From NCBI GenBank assembly GCA_963824215.1, contig CAWGOE010000003.1, positions 158,420-222,419 on the forward strand: a stretch of 64,000 nt of DNA, given 5' to 3'. Numbering within the stretch: the first letter of the stretch is position 1; each line of letters starts with the position of its first letter. The position numbers and the translations under genes were made by a program. The DNA comes from VRUE01 sp963824215 (GTDB lineage Bacteria; Actinomycetota; Thermoleophilia; Solirubrobacterales; 70-9). The notes beneath the pieces are model-generated. The model did not search any database and was not told the origin of the DNA. It saw nothing but the letters and a program-made list of their open reading frames with translations. Shown here piece after piece: positions 8,445-17,125 of the stretch.

Positions 8445-10121
8445 ATGGAGCCTCACTCGAACCAGATGGAGAGGGTCGCTGCTGAACACCCTCGTCGCCG
8501 CCGACCTGCGGTTGCGCCCACTCTGTTTCTCTGCCTCTGTCTTGGCCTTCTCTTCACCGCTTCGGCCGGCGCGGCTCCGTTCTGTGAGGGGCAGCGGGCG
8601 ACGATCTTCTCCAACGAGGCGGCGATTCACGGAACCAAGGGCCCCGACGTGATCGTCGGTGGCCGCGGTCCCAATGACATCTCGGGAGCCGGTGGCAACG
8701 ACCTGATCTGCGCCGGCTCTGGTCGCGACACGATCCACGGCGATCGGGGTAATGACACGATCGACGGAAAGCGCGGCAACGACACTGTCCGCGGCGGTCG
8801 TGGCTCTGACGAAGTTGACGGCGGCAGCGATCGCGACAAGGTCATCGGCGATAGCGGCAACGACACCTTGTACGGGGGGCGCGGCAATCGCGATGACGTC
8901 GACGGCGGGCCGGGCGACGACGTGGCGGGTGGCGGCCCCGGCGCTTTTGACTCGCTCATGGGCGGCGTCGGCCGGGACCGCGTCGACGGTGGCGCCGGCA
9001 GCCACGACATCGCCTCCTACCGAGGGGCGGGCGGATCGGTCGCGGTCAATCTCGGCTCCGGGCTCGTGACCGGGGCTGAGGAAGAGCGCTTGACCGGCAT
9101 CGAGGACGCCGTCGGCGGTTCGGGCGAGGACGTTCTGTTGGGCTCCGACACGACGTCCAACCGGCTGGACGGCGGACCAGGGGACGACCGCCTGCTCGGC
9201 GTATGGCGGAGTGACCAGGCCTATGGCGGTCCCGGCAGCGATCAATGTGTCGGCCCCTTCACGGTCGAGGATTCCTGTGGGCCGGCCGGCGGCCGCCGCG
9301 GAACCAAGATCGAGCTGTACGAGAGCATCGTCGGCTCCTCAAGCCTGGCCATCGCCGGTGACGATGACGTCGACGACGTGACCGTGGCGCGCGGAGAGCG
9401 CGGCTATGTCGTGCGCGGCGGGAGTGGCAATCCGGTGCTCCACAGCGCCCCCCGCTCCGGCGACTGTGCGTCCGCCGCGGGTTCGGTTTCCTGCGCTGGT
9501 CCGGTGACCTCGATCCTCGTCTCTTTGGGTGGCGGCAACGACAGGGTCACTGTCAGGGGCAGCGTCCCGGCCGAGGTTTCGGTCACGGTCGACGGCGGAC
9601 CGGGACGTGACTGGGTGCGTGGTGGCCGCGGTGGCGACACGCTTTACGGCGGCGACGACGGGGACCCCGACACGATCGTCGGCGGTGGGGGGGACGATGT
9701 GCTCTTCGGCGTCAACATCCTCCACCCCCGCCGCAGCAGCGGCGCGGCGACGCTGGTCGGCGGCCCTGGCAACGACCTCATGGTCGGCGGCCAGCCCTGC
9801 GATGACCTCTTTCACGGTGGCCTTGGCGACAACGACAGCGCCTCCTTCGCCCGGGTGCGCAATGTCGGGATCGTCGTCAAGGCGGCGATTGGCGGCAGGG
9901 TTTTCGACCCCGAGGCCGCCGCCTGCGGCGCCAGCCGCATCGACGGCACGGTCGAGAAGATCGAGGGATCGACCGGCCCCGACATCCTGCTGGGCAGCCC
10001 TGGCTCCGACACGCTGCTCGGCCGCGGCGGGGCCGACCTGCTTGACGGCAGGGACGACTTGGATCGCTGCATCGGCGGTCGCGGCGGCGATCAGGATCGT
10101 CGCTGCGAGTACGCGCGGTAG
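8445..10121 (+). CDS. Secreted calcium-binding RTX-repeat protein
   Basis: The 558-residue protein has a basic N-terminus, a hydrophobic signal segment (LFLCLCLGLLFTASAGA, cut near residue ~45), then two blocks of nonapeptide GGxGxDxxx repeats: ~65-165, and a shorter one near 395-425. They are separated by repeat-poor stretches with four Cys and followed by a final repeat block. RTX repeats bind Ca2+ in a beta-roll and fold after export. I see no lipase, protease or adhesin domain, so the role may be structural. The frame is open upstream to 8325, but the ATG at 8445 gives the basic leader directly. The 3' end overlaps the convergent dehydrogenase gene by 31 bases. Confidence 0.8.
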   Translation: MEPHSNQMERVAAEHPRRRRPAVAPTLFLCLCLGLLFTASAGAAPFCEGQRATIFSNEAAIHGTKGPDVIVGGRGPNDISGAGGNDLICAGSGRDTIHGDRGNDTIDGKRGNDTVRGGRGSDEVDGGSDRDKVIGDSGNDTLYGGRGNRDDVDGGPGDDVAGGGPGAFDSLMGGVGRDRVDGGAGSHDIASYRGAGGSVAVNLGSGLVTGAEEERLTGIEDAVGGSGEDVLLGSDTTSNRLDGGPGDDRLLGVWRSDQAYGGPGSDQCVGPFTVEDSCGPAGGRRGTKIELYESIVGSSSLAIAGDDDVDDVTVARGERGYVVRGGSGNPVLHSAPRSGDCASAAGSVSCAGPVTSILVSLGGGNDRVTVRGSVPAEVSVTVDGGPGRDWVRGGRGGDTLYGGDDGDPDTIVGGGGDDVLFGVNILHPRRSSGAATLVGGPGNDLMVGGQPCDDLFHGGLGDNDSASFARVRNVGIVVKAAIGGRVFDPEAAACGASRIDGTVEKIEGSTGPDILLGSPGSDTLLGRGGADLLDGRDDLDRCIGGRGGDQDRRCEYAR

Positions 10122-11587
10122 GGGTACCACCATTCCTTGCGCTCGATCCGCGACTCCATGTGGACGTGCTTGGTCTCTTGGAACGCCTCCAGACCCTCGC
10201 GGCCGAGCTCACGGCCGAGCCCGGACTGCTTGAAGCCGCCGAAGGGGCCGGCGTCGTTGTCGGTAAGCGGGTCGTTGATCCAGACCGTGCCAGCGCGCAG
10301 CTCGCGCATGCAGCGCACCGCGTTTTCGAGGTCGCCGGTGTAGACGTTGGCGCCGAGCCCGAACTCAGTGCCGTTTGCCAGCTCGATCGCCTCGTCCAGG
10401 GAGCTGACCGGCACGATCGGGGCTACCGGACCGAAGGTCTCCTCGCGCAGCAGAGCGCTGTCGGGCGCCGCTCCGACCACCACAGCGGGGGAGAGAAAGT
10501 GTCCCTGCCCGGTCCCGCCGCGATCGCCGCCCGTGAGGATCTCGGCCCCGGCCGCGTTGGCCGCCTCGAGCTGGGCGACGACTTTGGCGCGCTGCGGGTC
10601 GGAGACCATCGGGCCGAGGTCGGTCGCTACCTCGAACGGGTCGCCGAGTACGAGGCTTCGCGTGTGCTCGACGAAGGCGCTGACGTACTCGTCGAAGACG
10701 TCCTCGACCACGTAGAAGCGCTCGGCCGAGGTGCAGACCTGGCCGGCGTTGAGGAAAGCCGCCCAGGCGCCGCCACGGGCGGCGACCTCGATCTGCGGGG
10801 CGACGTCGGCGCAGACGATGAAGGCGTCCTTGCCACCCATCTCCAGGTTCATCCGCGCCATCCGCTCGGTGCAGGCGGCGGCGATCTTCTTGCCGGTTGC
10901 GACCGATCCGGTGAAGGCGACGCAATCGACTCCAGGGTGGGAGGCGATCGCCGCTCCGACGCCTCCGGCACCTGCCAAGAGGTTGATCACACCAGCTGGC
11001 ATGTGCTCGAAGGGCTCGGCCAGCATCAGGGTCGAGAGCGGCGTCAGCTCCGAGGGCTTGCAGACAACGCAGTTGCCCGCGGCCAGCGCCGGCGCCACCT
11101 TCCAGGCCAGCAGCAGCAGCGGGTAGTTCCAGGGCACGATGCAGCCGACGATGCCGAGCGGGTCCTTGACCACCATCGCCAGCTGGGTCGCCTCGATCGG
11201 TGGGATTACGCGGCCCGCGTGGTCGCGCCCGATCTCGGCGTAGTAGTCGAAAGCGGCGGCGGTCCACTCCAGCTCGTCGCGATTCTCGATCAGCGGCTTG
11301 CCGCCCTCGGCGGTCATCGTTCGCGCCAGTCCCTCGGCGCCGTCGCGCAGCCGCCGCGCCACCTCGTGTAGCAGCTCGCAGCGCTCGCCAGCGGGGGTTT
11401 GCGCCCACCCTGGCCAGGCCTCGCGAGCGGCTGTCACGGCCGCGTCGACCTGTTCGGGCGAGGCGGCTGGCACCTCGACGATCGTCTCGGTCGTGTACGG
11501 GTTCTCGACTGCGAGGAGAGCCCCGGTCCCGGGGACCGCCTCACCTCTGATCAGCAGCGTCGTCGTGTGGCCGCCGTCGAGGGACAT
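10091..11587 (-). CDS. Aldehyde dehydrogenase family protein
   Basis: The 498 residues carry all class motifs: the NAD+ region GCIVPWNYPLLL (~150) and CKPSELTPLS (~175), FTGSVATGKKI (~220), the general base in NLEMGGKDAFIV (~246), the catalytic Cys in NAGQVCTSAER (~280), and EETFGPVAPI (~380). It oxidises an aldehyde to the acid with NAD(P)+. The C-terminal KEWWYPYR tail recurs in actinobacterial members resembling betaine- or phenylacetaldehyde dehydrogenases, but the substrate is not decided by sequence. It stands alone with no obvious operon partner. Confidence 0.9.
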   Translation of the reverse strand: MSLDGGHTTTLLIRGEAVPGTGALLAVENPYTTETIVEVPAASPEQVDAAVTAAREAWPGWAQTPAGERCELLHEVARRLRDGAEGLARTMTAEGGKPLIENRDELEWTAAAFDYYAEIGRDHAGRVIPPIEATQLAMVVKDPLGIVGCIVPWNYPLLLLAWKVAPALAAGNCVVCKPSELTPLSTLMLAEPFEHMPAGVINLLAGAGGVGAAIASHPGVDCVAFTGSVATGKKIAAACTERMARMNLEMGGKDAFIVCADVAPQIEVAARGGAWAAFLNAGQVCTSAERFYVVEDVFDEYVSAFVEHTRSLVLGDPFEVATDLGPMVSDPQRAKVVAQLEAANAAGAEILTGGDRGGTGQGHFLSPAVVVGAAPDSALLREETFGPVAPIVPVSSLDEAIELANGTEFGLGANVYTGDLENAVRCMRELRAGTVWINDPLTDNDAGPFGGFKQSGLGRELGREGLEAFQETKHVHMESRIERKEWWYPYRAYSQRRS

Positions 11588-11672
11588 CGGTGAGGCTCAG
11601 GCTACCCGGCGCGACCGCCCGACTGATCCGTTTGCTTCAATCGGATGACCAGAGAAAGGAGGTGGTCCTAAC

Positions 11673-11717
11673 TTGATTCACATGCTTGAGGGGACTCTGG
11701 AGGTGCAGGGCCGCTAG
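11673..11717 (+). CDS. 14-residue mini-ORF with very strong Shine-Dalgarno sequence
   Basis: TTG (11673) or the in-frame ATG (11682) opens an ORF reading MIHMLEGTLEVQGR and stop. The preceding AAAGGAGGTGGTCC is complementary to the actinobacterial 16S 3' end at 13 of 14 positions, which is much stronger than any other site in the window. Spacing to the TTG is short and to the ATG about 12-20 bases. The peptide has no recognisable domain; it may be a regulatory leader peptide. Evidence for translation is only the ribosome-binding sequence. Confidence 0.4.
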   Translation: MIHMLEGTLEVQGR

Positions 11718-11830
11718 GCGCCGCACTGGTTGGGCGCCCGGTGGAATCCACCCCGGGCACCGGCGAGCGTTGGATGGCGGGCGTTGTCCCACCCGCTAGC
11801 GGTTTCCGCGTCTCGTTTCCAAGCACCTGG

Positions 11831-11864
11831 CCAGGGCCGCCTTTGGGCGGTCCTGGCGCGTTTT
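11831..11864 (+). terminator. Intrinsic terminator of the mini-ORF locus
   Basis: CCAGGGCCGCC (11831-11841), loop TTTG, and GGCGGTCCTGG (11846-11856) form an 11-bp stem with one G-U pair, followed by CGCG and TTTT. It is oriented to end a plus-strand transcript begun upstream of the mini-ORF, about 100 bases before the next coding region. Confidence 0.7.
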
Positions 11865-11967
11865 AGGCGCAAATCTGGTTTTGCCCAAAATTTGGTATAT
11901 CCGTCCGAATATTGGGTAGGATCTAAAGTCCAACTCATTAAACCAACCATCCGGGGCGGCACTGACG

Positions 11968-12945
11968 GTGGACGGTAGACGGACAAGAAGGGCTGGATCC
12001 GCATTTGGGCGACTTCGCTGCCACGCGGCAGCTTCGATAACTGCGGCGATCTTGATCGGTGCGGTGTGCGTCCCCACTGCCTCTGCCAGGCTGGTCGAAA
12101 AAGCGGTGGATACGGTCGGGTCGACGGTGAAATCGGTCCAGGCCGGCGCGAACAAATCGGTCCAGGCCGGCGCGAACGCCGTTCCTTTGCTGCCGAGCAC
12201 GACTCCTCCGGCGAAGCCAACGACGCCGGCAGCGACGCCAGCGCCCCCGGCACCGATACCAGCGCGGCCGCCTCGGGCTCCGGCGGAGCTGCCAAGCAAG
12301 GAGTCGTCCTCGCCCCCGCCTCGAGGGGGTGCTGACTCGAGTGAGCCATCCGCCGTGGATCGGGTCGTCGATGCCGCGGAGAGCGCGGTCGACTCTGTGC
12401 CCAGTGTCGGTGGGGAAGCTGTTTCGGGACCGGTGTCCTCTGGGCGCAGCGACGAGGCTCCGGCTCCGGTATTCCAGAAGGGCTCGAAGGGCTCCTCGGG
12501 TGCCGATGCGGGCGCCGGCGATGCAAGCGCTCGCGGTAGAGGCAAGGCGTTCGGCCCTCCAGTGTCCGTCAGGGCAGCCGAGGTCGCCGCTCTGCAACGG
12601 TGGCTTGCCCGCGTCTGGCCCGCCGTGGCCCTCGGCGGCAACGGAGGCGGTGGGTTCGCGGCAGCCGAGGTCATCGCGGGAGAGCTGCTCCGCCCGGCGC
12701 TCGCCGCGGTCACCGGGTTGCTGCTTGCGAGTGCGCCCACCCTCCCGGCGAGTGCTGATCCGCCCCCCGCCGGTCGCCAGGGGGTAGCGGGCGCGTCAAA
12801 GTCCAGTCCTACGCTTGTCCCTGTTGCCGGCGACGGAGGGGGCGTCGTCTACCTGATCGGCATCGCCGGATTGCTGGCACTCCTGGCGTTCACGGTATGG
12901 CGGGAGTTCGACGTCGCGCTCAGGCCCTGGCAGCACCGGCACTGA
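11968..12945 (+). CDS. Secreted Pro/Ala-rich protein with C-terminal membrane anchor, function unknown
   Basis: From GTG 11968 the 325-residue protein has a basic N-terminus, a signal-like stretch (SITAAILIGAVCVPTASA, ~24-41), a low-complexity Pro/Ala/Ser linker (~75-180), a small domain around RAAEVAALQRWLARVWPA (~205) and one C-terminal TM (VVYLIGIAGLLALLAFTVW, ~295-313) with a basic tail. The topology suggests a surface protein held by its C-terminus. No family was recognised. The last 26 bases overlap the convergent reductase gene. The frame could be partly fortuitous, but signal, linker and anchor in the right order argue for a real gene. Confidence 0.55.
   Translation: MDGRRTRRAGSAFGRLRCHAAASITAAILIGAVCVPTASARLVEKAVDTVGSTVKSVQAGANKSVQAGANAVPLLPSTTPPAKPTTPAATPAPPAPIPARPPRAPAELPSKESSSPPPRGGADSSEPSAVDRVVDAAESAVDSVPSVGGEAVSGPVSSGRSDEAPAPVFQKGSKGSSGADAGAGDASARGRGKAFGPPVSVRAAEVAALQRWLARVWPAVALGGNGGGGFAAAEVIAGELLRPALAAVTGLLLASAPTLPASADPPPAGRQGVAGASKSSPTLVPVAGDGGGVVYLIGIAGLLALLAFTVWREFDVALRPWQHRH
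12130..12177 (+). repeat. 24-bp tandem duplication inside the secreted protein gene
   Basis: Two identical 24-base units (12130-12153 and 12154-12177) encode KSVQAGAN twice in a row. The exact identity points to a recent slippage or duplication that keeps the frame. Confidence 0.85.
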
Positions 12946-13960
12946 GCAGGCTGCGGCCGCAGTCGGCGATCGAGTCCTCGCTCGGACGGGGCGACCAGCT
13001 GAGGTGGGTCTTCGCCTTCTCGCTCGATAGCTCGGTCTTCTTGCCGAGCTGGCCGGTGATCGAGCGGACGCTGGGATCGAAGAGGCCCATCGCCCGCACG
13101 ACCAGGTTCGGCACCGAGCGCGTCGGCACCTTTGCCGCGTCCTCGCCGAGCCGCTCGCGCAGGATTGCGGCGACCTCGGCAAACCAGAGGAAGCGCTCGA
13201 TCGCGATGAAGCGCTCGCCGCCGGCCTCGGGCGCCGTCATCGCCCTGATCTGCAGATCGGCGACGTCGCGGACGTCGACGAAGCTGAAGCCGATTCGCGG
13301 CACGCCGGGCATCCCGCCCAGCAGCCGTTCGATTGCCTGCAGCGAGAAGGAGCGTCCTTCGCTCAGCACCGGGCCGATGATCGCGCCGGGATTGACCGTG
13401 GCCAGCTTCTCTGTTGCGCTCCGCTCACCCATGAAGTCCCAGGCGGCGCGCTCGGCGATCGTCTTCGAGCGCGCGTATGGCGAGAGGTTGGGGTTGTCCG
13501 GGTCGCTCCAGTTCTGCTCGGTCAGCGGACCGGATGCCGGTTTGTCGCCCCCAGTGACTGCTGCTACAGAGGAAGTGACGACGATGCGCTGGACGCCGGC
13601 GTCGAGCGCGGCGGCGAGGACCCGCAGGGTCCCCTCGCGCGCCGGCACGATCAGCTCGTCAGGGTCCTTTGGCTGCTGCGGCGGAAAGGGGGAGGCGACG
13701 TGAAGGACGTAGTCGCAGCCCTCGACCGCCTGCGGCCAACCGGCATCGTCGTTGAGGTCGGCGGCGAGGACGGTGAGGCGATCGCCCACGTCCACCTCCG
13801 GCGCCAGCGCAGCGCGCACCCCTCCCTCGCGGGCAAGGTCGCGCACGGTCGTACGCACGCGGTAGCCGCGGCGCAGCAGCTCGACCAGGCACCAGCCGCC
13901 GAGGTAGCCCGAGCCACCGGTGACCAGAACGGTCTTCGTCTCCTCCTGGGAACCCTCCAT
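12920..13960 (-). CDS. NAD(P)-dependent epimerase/dehydratase-family reductase
   Basis: The start at 13960 puts the Rossmann motif VLVTGGSGYLGG at residue ~10; the longer frame to 14020 would overlap the divergent gene. Next come DLNDDAGWPQAVEGCDYVLHVASPF, the catalytic TSSVAAV and a YARSKTIAE (YxxxK) motif. The ~346-residue length and the VASPF signature fit extended SDRs of the dihydroflavonol-4-reductase/aldehyde-reductase type. The substrate is unknown. Head to head with the DUF2855 gene, only 40 bases apart. Confidence 0.85.
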   Translation of the reverse strand: MEGSQEETKTVLVTGGSGYLGGWCLVELLRRGYRVRTTVRDLAREGGVRAALAPEVDVGDRLTVLAADLNDDAGWPQAVEGCDYVLHVASPFPPQQPKDPDELIVPAREGTLRVLAAALDAGVQRIVVTSSVAAVTGGDKPASGPLTEQNWSDPDNPNLSPYARSKTIAERAAWDFMGERSATEKLATVNPGAIIGPVLSEGRSFSLQAIERLLGGMPGVPRIGFSFVDVRDVADLQIRAMTAPEAGGERFIAIERFLWFAEVAAILRERLGEDAAKVPTRSVPNLVVRAMGLFDPSVRSITGQLGKKTELSSEKAKTHLSWSPRPSEDSIADCGRSLLSAGAARA

Positions 13961-14000
13961 TGGTACGGGGAGTATGAACGTGAGAGCATCCTCTGCGGGG

Positions 14001-15071
14001 ATGAGCGACTTCCTGGTCAAGCGGAACGACGTGCGCGAGTGTCGCGTGGTCGAGTCCGCTCCGCCCGAGCTTCAGCCGGGACAGGCGCTCCTCCGTGTTG
14101 ACACCTTCGGCCTCACCGCCAACAACGTCAGCTACGCGGTCTTCGGCGAGGCGATGAGCTACTGGGACTTCTTCCCGACCGAGGAGGAGGGCTGGGGCCG
14201 GGTGCCGATGTGGGGCTTCGCCGAGGTCGAGCGGAGCGAGGCAGAGGGCGTCGAGCCGGGGACCCGCCTGTTCGGCTACCTGCCGCCTTCCTCGCATCTG
14301 CTCGTCACCCCCGCTGACGCCAGCGAGGCCGGCTTCGTCGACGGCTCGCCCCACCGCGCCGAGCTGCCCTCGGCCTATCACCGTTACCTGGCGAGCGGGA
14401 GCGATCCGTTTTACCGGGCCGACAGCGAGGCGATCCAGATGCTGCTGCGCCCGCTCTTCTTCACTTCCTTCCTGATCGACGACCAGCTCGCCGACGAGGG
14501 CTTGGTCGCGCGCGGCCCAATCGTGATCGCCAGTGCTTCGAGCAAGACGGCGATCGCCGCCGCCTTCATGCTTGCCCAGCGCGACGGTGTCGAGCTGATC
14601 GGCCTCACCTCGCCGGGCAACATCGAGTTCGTCGAAGGCCTCGGGATCTACGGCCGCACCGTCAGCTACGACGCGATCGAGACCCTGGAGCGGGGTCCGG
14701 CGACCTTCGTCGACGTCGCCGGCGACGCGGCTGTGCGCCAGGCGGTCCACTCGCACTTCGACGACGAGCTCATCCACAGCATGGCGGTGGGGATGACTCA
14801 TTGGGAGGGCCTCGACCCCGGGGGCGCCGAGCTGCCGGGGCCTAGGCCGACCTTCTTTTTCGCCCCGACCCGCGTCTCCAAGCGCTCTAAGGACTGGGGC
14901 CGCGCTGGCTTCCAGTCGCGCGTGGCCGACGCCTGGCACCCCTTCTGCACGTGGACCGGGGAGTGGCTGGAGGCGATCCCCGGCCAGGGCTTCGATGCGC
15001 TGCAGACCGCCTATCTCGACGTGCTCGAGGGCCGCGTCGACCCCAAGCACGCCCACGTGCTGACGCTCTAG
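14001..15071 (+). CDS. DUF2855 family protein
   Basis: The 356-residue protein (ATG 14001) matches DUF2855 in length and layout: an N-terminal GroES-like part (VKRNDVRECRVVE.., GQALLRVDTFGLTANNVSYAVFGE) and then a Rossmann-like half with IVIASASSKTAIAAAFML. It resembles a zinc-free quinone-oxidoreductase/MDR protein, so an NADPH-linked reductase role is likely but unproven. It shares a short divergent promoter with the epimerase-like reductase. Confidence 0.75.
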   Translation: MSDFLVKRNDVRECRVVESAPPELQPGQALLRVDTFGLTANNVSYAVFGEAMSYWDFFPTEEEGWGRVPMWGFAEVERSEAEGVEPGTRLFGYLPPSSHLLVTPADASEAGFVDGSPHRAELPSAYHRYLASGSDPFYRADSEAIQMLLRPLFFTSFLIDDQLADEGLVARGPIVIASASSKTAIAAAFMLAQRDGVELIGLTSPGNIEFVEGLGIYGRTVSYDAIETLERGPATFVDVAGDAAVRQAVHSHFDDELIHSMAVGMTHWEGLDPGGAELPGPRPTFFFAPTRVSKRSKDWGRAGFQSRVADAWHPFCTWTGEWLEAIPGQGFDALQTAYLDVLEGRVDPKHAHVLTL

Positions 15072-16000
15072 CTGCTGGCGCCCTGGGGAGATGCGGCGAG
15101 CCAGCTGCGCTCCTTCGAGCGCATCACCGGCGTCGCCACGACGCTGCCGAGCCGGCGCTGCAGCGCTCGCCTGCGTGAGTCGTGCCCGGCGGGGAGCAGC
15201 ATGGCGAGCTGGCGGTACTCGCGCGAGACCTGGCTCGAGCGGAAAACCGAGGCGATCGCGGTGAGCAGATCGCCGGGTGCGGCGACCGTCGTCCGCGCCA
15301 GCTCCTCTCCTTCGACCACGATCTGAAGCTCGGCCGGGTAACTGCGGGCGGGTGGCGGCTGCGGCGCCGCCTCCAGCGCGGTGGCGATCGCATCGGCAAG
15401 CTCAGTGCGGACCGTGCCGATATCGCGCGAGCGAGCCCGCGCTCGCCCCAAGCCCTCCTTGGCCACGACCAGTCGCGCTCCCCCCAGCTCACCTTCGTCG
15501 AGCTCCTCGAGCATCCAGCGATCGCCGCTTGCGACCAGCACCGGGATCTCCTCCGTAGCCAGACCTTGCGCGTAGACCTGGACCTCGTTCAGCGACTCGC
15601 CGTCGAGCAGCACCTCCATCTCCCAGATGAACGTGTGCGAGCAGAAGGCGCGCGGGTTTGGCGTGCTGGCGTGGTGACCGAGCATCACCACAGCGTCGAG
15701 CGGGCCGCCGTTGGCCTTGGTCATCGAGGGGTCGGCCTCGACCAGCGCCAGGTCGGCGATCGGGCGCACCTCGATCCCGGCCGGCATGCGGTCGCGTTCG
15801 ATGTTGGTCCCGACCATGTGCCAGTCGCCGACCGAGATGCGCTCGGCGCCGCCGGCGCGCAGGGCCTCGATGACAGCCAGCACCTCGTCGGTCATCAGCC
15901 TGCGGCCGCGGGTGTAGGCCGAGGGGTGGGAGGGTAGGCAGTCACCGTACCCGTCGATGCCTGCGATTCCCTCCATATCGGCCGCGACCAGGATGTTCAC
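15068..16000 (-). CDS. M55 family metallopeptidase (DppA-like D-aminopeptidase)
   Basis: The GTG at 16000 gives MNILVAADMEGIAGI. The DMEG motif and the later SVGDWHM (DxHxx), LGHHA and SHTFIWEMEV blocks are the zinc-ligand and catalytic set of DppA D-aminopeptidases. Length 310 residues, against ~270 typical, with an Arg-rich extra tail. DppA cleaves D-Ala-containing peptides, often from peptidoglycan turnover. The frame stays open far upstream on this strand, but that extension is antisense to other genes. It overlaps the convergent DUF2855 gene by 4 bases. Confidence 0.85.
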   Translation of the reverse strand: MNILVAADMEGIAGIDGYGDCLPSHPSAYTRGRRLMTDEVLAVIEALRAGGAERISVGDWHMVGTNIERDRMPAGIEVRPIADLALVEADPSMTKANGGPLDAVVMLGHHASTPNPRAFCSHTFIWEMEVLLDGESLNEVQVYAQGLATEEIPVLVASGDRWMLEELDEGELGGARLVVAKEGLGRARARSRDIGTVRTELADAIATALEAAPQPPPARSYPAELQIVVEGEELARTTVAAPGDLLTAIASVFRSSQVSREYRQLAMLLPAGHDSRRRALQRRLGSVVATPVMRSKERSWLAASPQGASS

Positions 16001-16069
16001 CGGTCCAGCGTATCCGCGGAGATACCCTGCTCGCATCCAATCGATTCCCGACTCGCGAATGGAGGCCAC

Positions 16070-16429
16070 GTGATCAGCAAGACCGACTTCATCGGGGTGC
16101 CCTCGCAGGATGCCGAGCGCTCCCGCAGCTTCTACGTCGAGACGCTCGGCCTGCGCGAGGACGAGAACTCGCGCTTCGAGTTCTGGGCCGGCGAGACCTG
16201 CTTCGGCATCTGGGAGCCGGAGAAATTCGGCATGAGCTTCGCGCCGCAGAAGAACGCCCACCCGGCGTTGCACGTCGACGACGTCGAGGCGGCGCGAAAG
16301 GAGCTGGAAGCGAAGGGGGTTGAGTTCTCCGGCGAGATCATGGACACCGGGGTCTGCCATATGGCCTTCTTCACCGACCCCGACGGCAACGACTTGATGC
16401 TGCACAGCCGCTACGCGCCCTACGAGTAG
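16070..16429 (+). CDS. VOC (glyoxalase/bleomycin resistance-like) family protein
   Basis: The 119-residue single VOC module starts at GTG 16070 (AATGGAGG lies upstream). It shows SFYVETLGLRED, HPALHVDDVEAARKELEAKGVEF and a C-terminal FFTDPDGNDLMLHSRY, the two beta-alpha-beta-beta-beta units of the fold. Members bind a metal and act on diverse substrates, or sequester drugs. It heads a run of plus-strand redox genes, 3 bases before the next ORF. Confidence 0.85.
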   Translation: MISKTDFIGVPSQDAERSRSFYVETLGLREDENSRFEFWAGETCFGIWEPEKFGMSFAPQKNAHPALHVDDVEAARKELEAKGVEFSGEIMDTGVCHMAFFTDPDGNDLMLHSRYAPYE

Positions 16430-16432
16430 ACC

Positions 16433-17071
16433 ATGCCGAAACTGAGATTCGAGATTTCGATTTCGCTCGACGGCTACGCAGCCGGCCCGAATCAGAGCGA
16501 GGAGAACCCGCTCGGCGAAGGCGGCGAGGAGCTGCACGAGTGGGTCATCAAGCTCGCCGCCTGGCGGGAGTCGCACGGCTATGAGGGGGGAGAGGTGAAC
16601 GCGAGCACGCCGCTGATGGAGGAATCGCAGAGCGGGGTTGGGGCCGTGATCATGGGTCGCAACATGTTCGGCGGCGGACCGGGGACCTGGGGCGAGGACC
16701 CGTGGCAGGGATGGTGGGGCGAGGAACCGCCGTTCCACATGCCGGTCTTCGTGCTCACCCACCACGAGCGCGAGCCGCTGACCCTGGGCGAGACCACCTT
16801 CACCTTCGTCACCGACGGGATCGAGTCGGCGCTGGCGCAGGCGCGGGAGGCGGCGGGTGAGGACGACGTCACGATCGGCGGTGGCGCCAACGTCGCTCAG
16901 CAGTACCTCTCCGCCGGCCTGATCGACCAGATGCAGCTCAACATCGCGCCGATTCTGCTCGGCGACGGCACGCGGCTGTTCGACGACGACGCCGGCGCGG
17001 GCCTCGACCTGGAGCCGATTCTCGTCGTCGATACGCCCGACGTCACCCACCTTCGCTACCGCGTCGGCTAG
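16433..17071 (+). CDS. RibD C-terminal domain / dihydrofolate-reductase-like protein
   Basis: The 212 residues show the RibD_C pattern: FEISISLDGYAAGP at the start, GAVIMGRNMFGGGPG (~73), IGGGANVAQQYLSAGLIDQ (~145) and LNIAPILLGDGTRLF. The fold binds NADPH; the substrate is undefined. It is larger than the copy at 2266 because of an insert near residues 20-65. It probably shares a transcript with the VOC gene (3-base gap). Confidence 0.85.
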   Translation: MPKLRFEISISLDGYAAGPNQSEENPLGEGGEELHEWVIKLAAWRESHGYEGGEVNASTPLMEESQSGVGAVIMGRNMFGGGPGTWGEDPWQGWWGEEPPFHMPVFVLTHHEREPLTLGETTFTFVTDGIESALAQAREAAGEDDVTIGGGANVAQQYLSAGLIDQMQLNIAPILLGDGTRLFDDDAGAGLDLEPILVVDTPDVTHLRYRVG

Positions 17072-17125
17072 CCGCTCTGCAACCGGCGGCGATATGCGGG
17101 AGATCACACTGGCTGACCAGCCAGC

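Larger units (their letters stand above)
11656..11864 (+). ncRNA. Candidate structured short transcript or leader (mini-ORF, alternative hairpins, terminator)
   Basis: The 380-base gap between the dehydrogenase and the next plus gene is organised. It contains a strong ribosome-binding sequence (AAAGGAGGTGGTCC, 11656-11669), a 14-codon ORF (11673-11717) and a hairpin GGCGCC/GGCGCC (11717-11722 with 11733-11738). An overlapping, mutually exclusive hairpin pairs 11736-11744 with 11748-11758. An intrinsic terminator ends at 11864. This is the layout of a leader peptide/attenuator or of a small mRNA. No promoter was identified with certainty. The remaining bases to 11967 are AT-richer and probably hold the promoter of the next gene. 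Confidence 0.4.

Noticed and set aside
8600..10120. Repeats that could be a CRISPR or minisatellite array
   Set aside because: The periodicity is ~27 bases of coding sequence for GGxGxD nonapeptides, with no constant repeat and unique spacers.
11651..11670. Inverted fragment of a 16S rRNA 3' end
   Set aside because: The match ends after ~14 bases and is placed just before an ORF, so a ribosome-binding site explains it better than an rRNA remnant.
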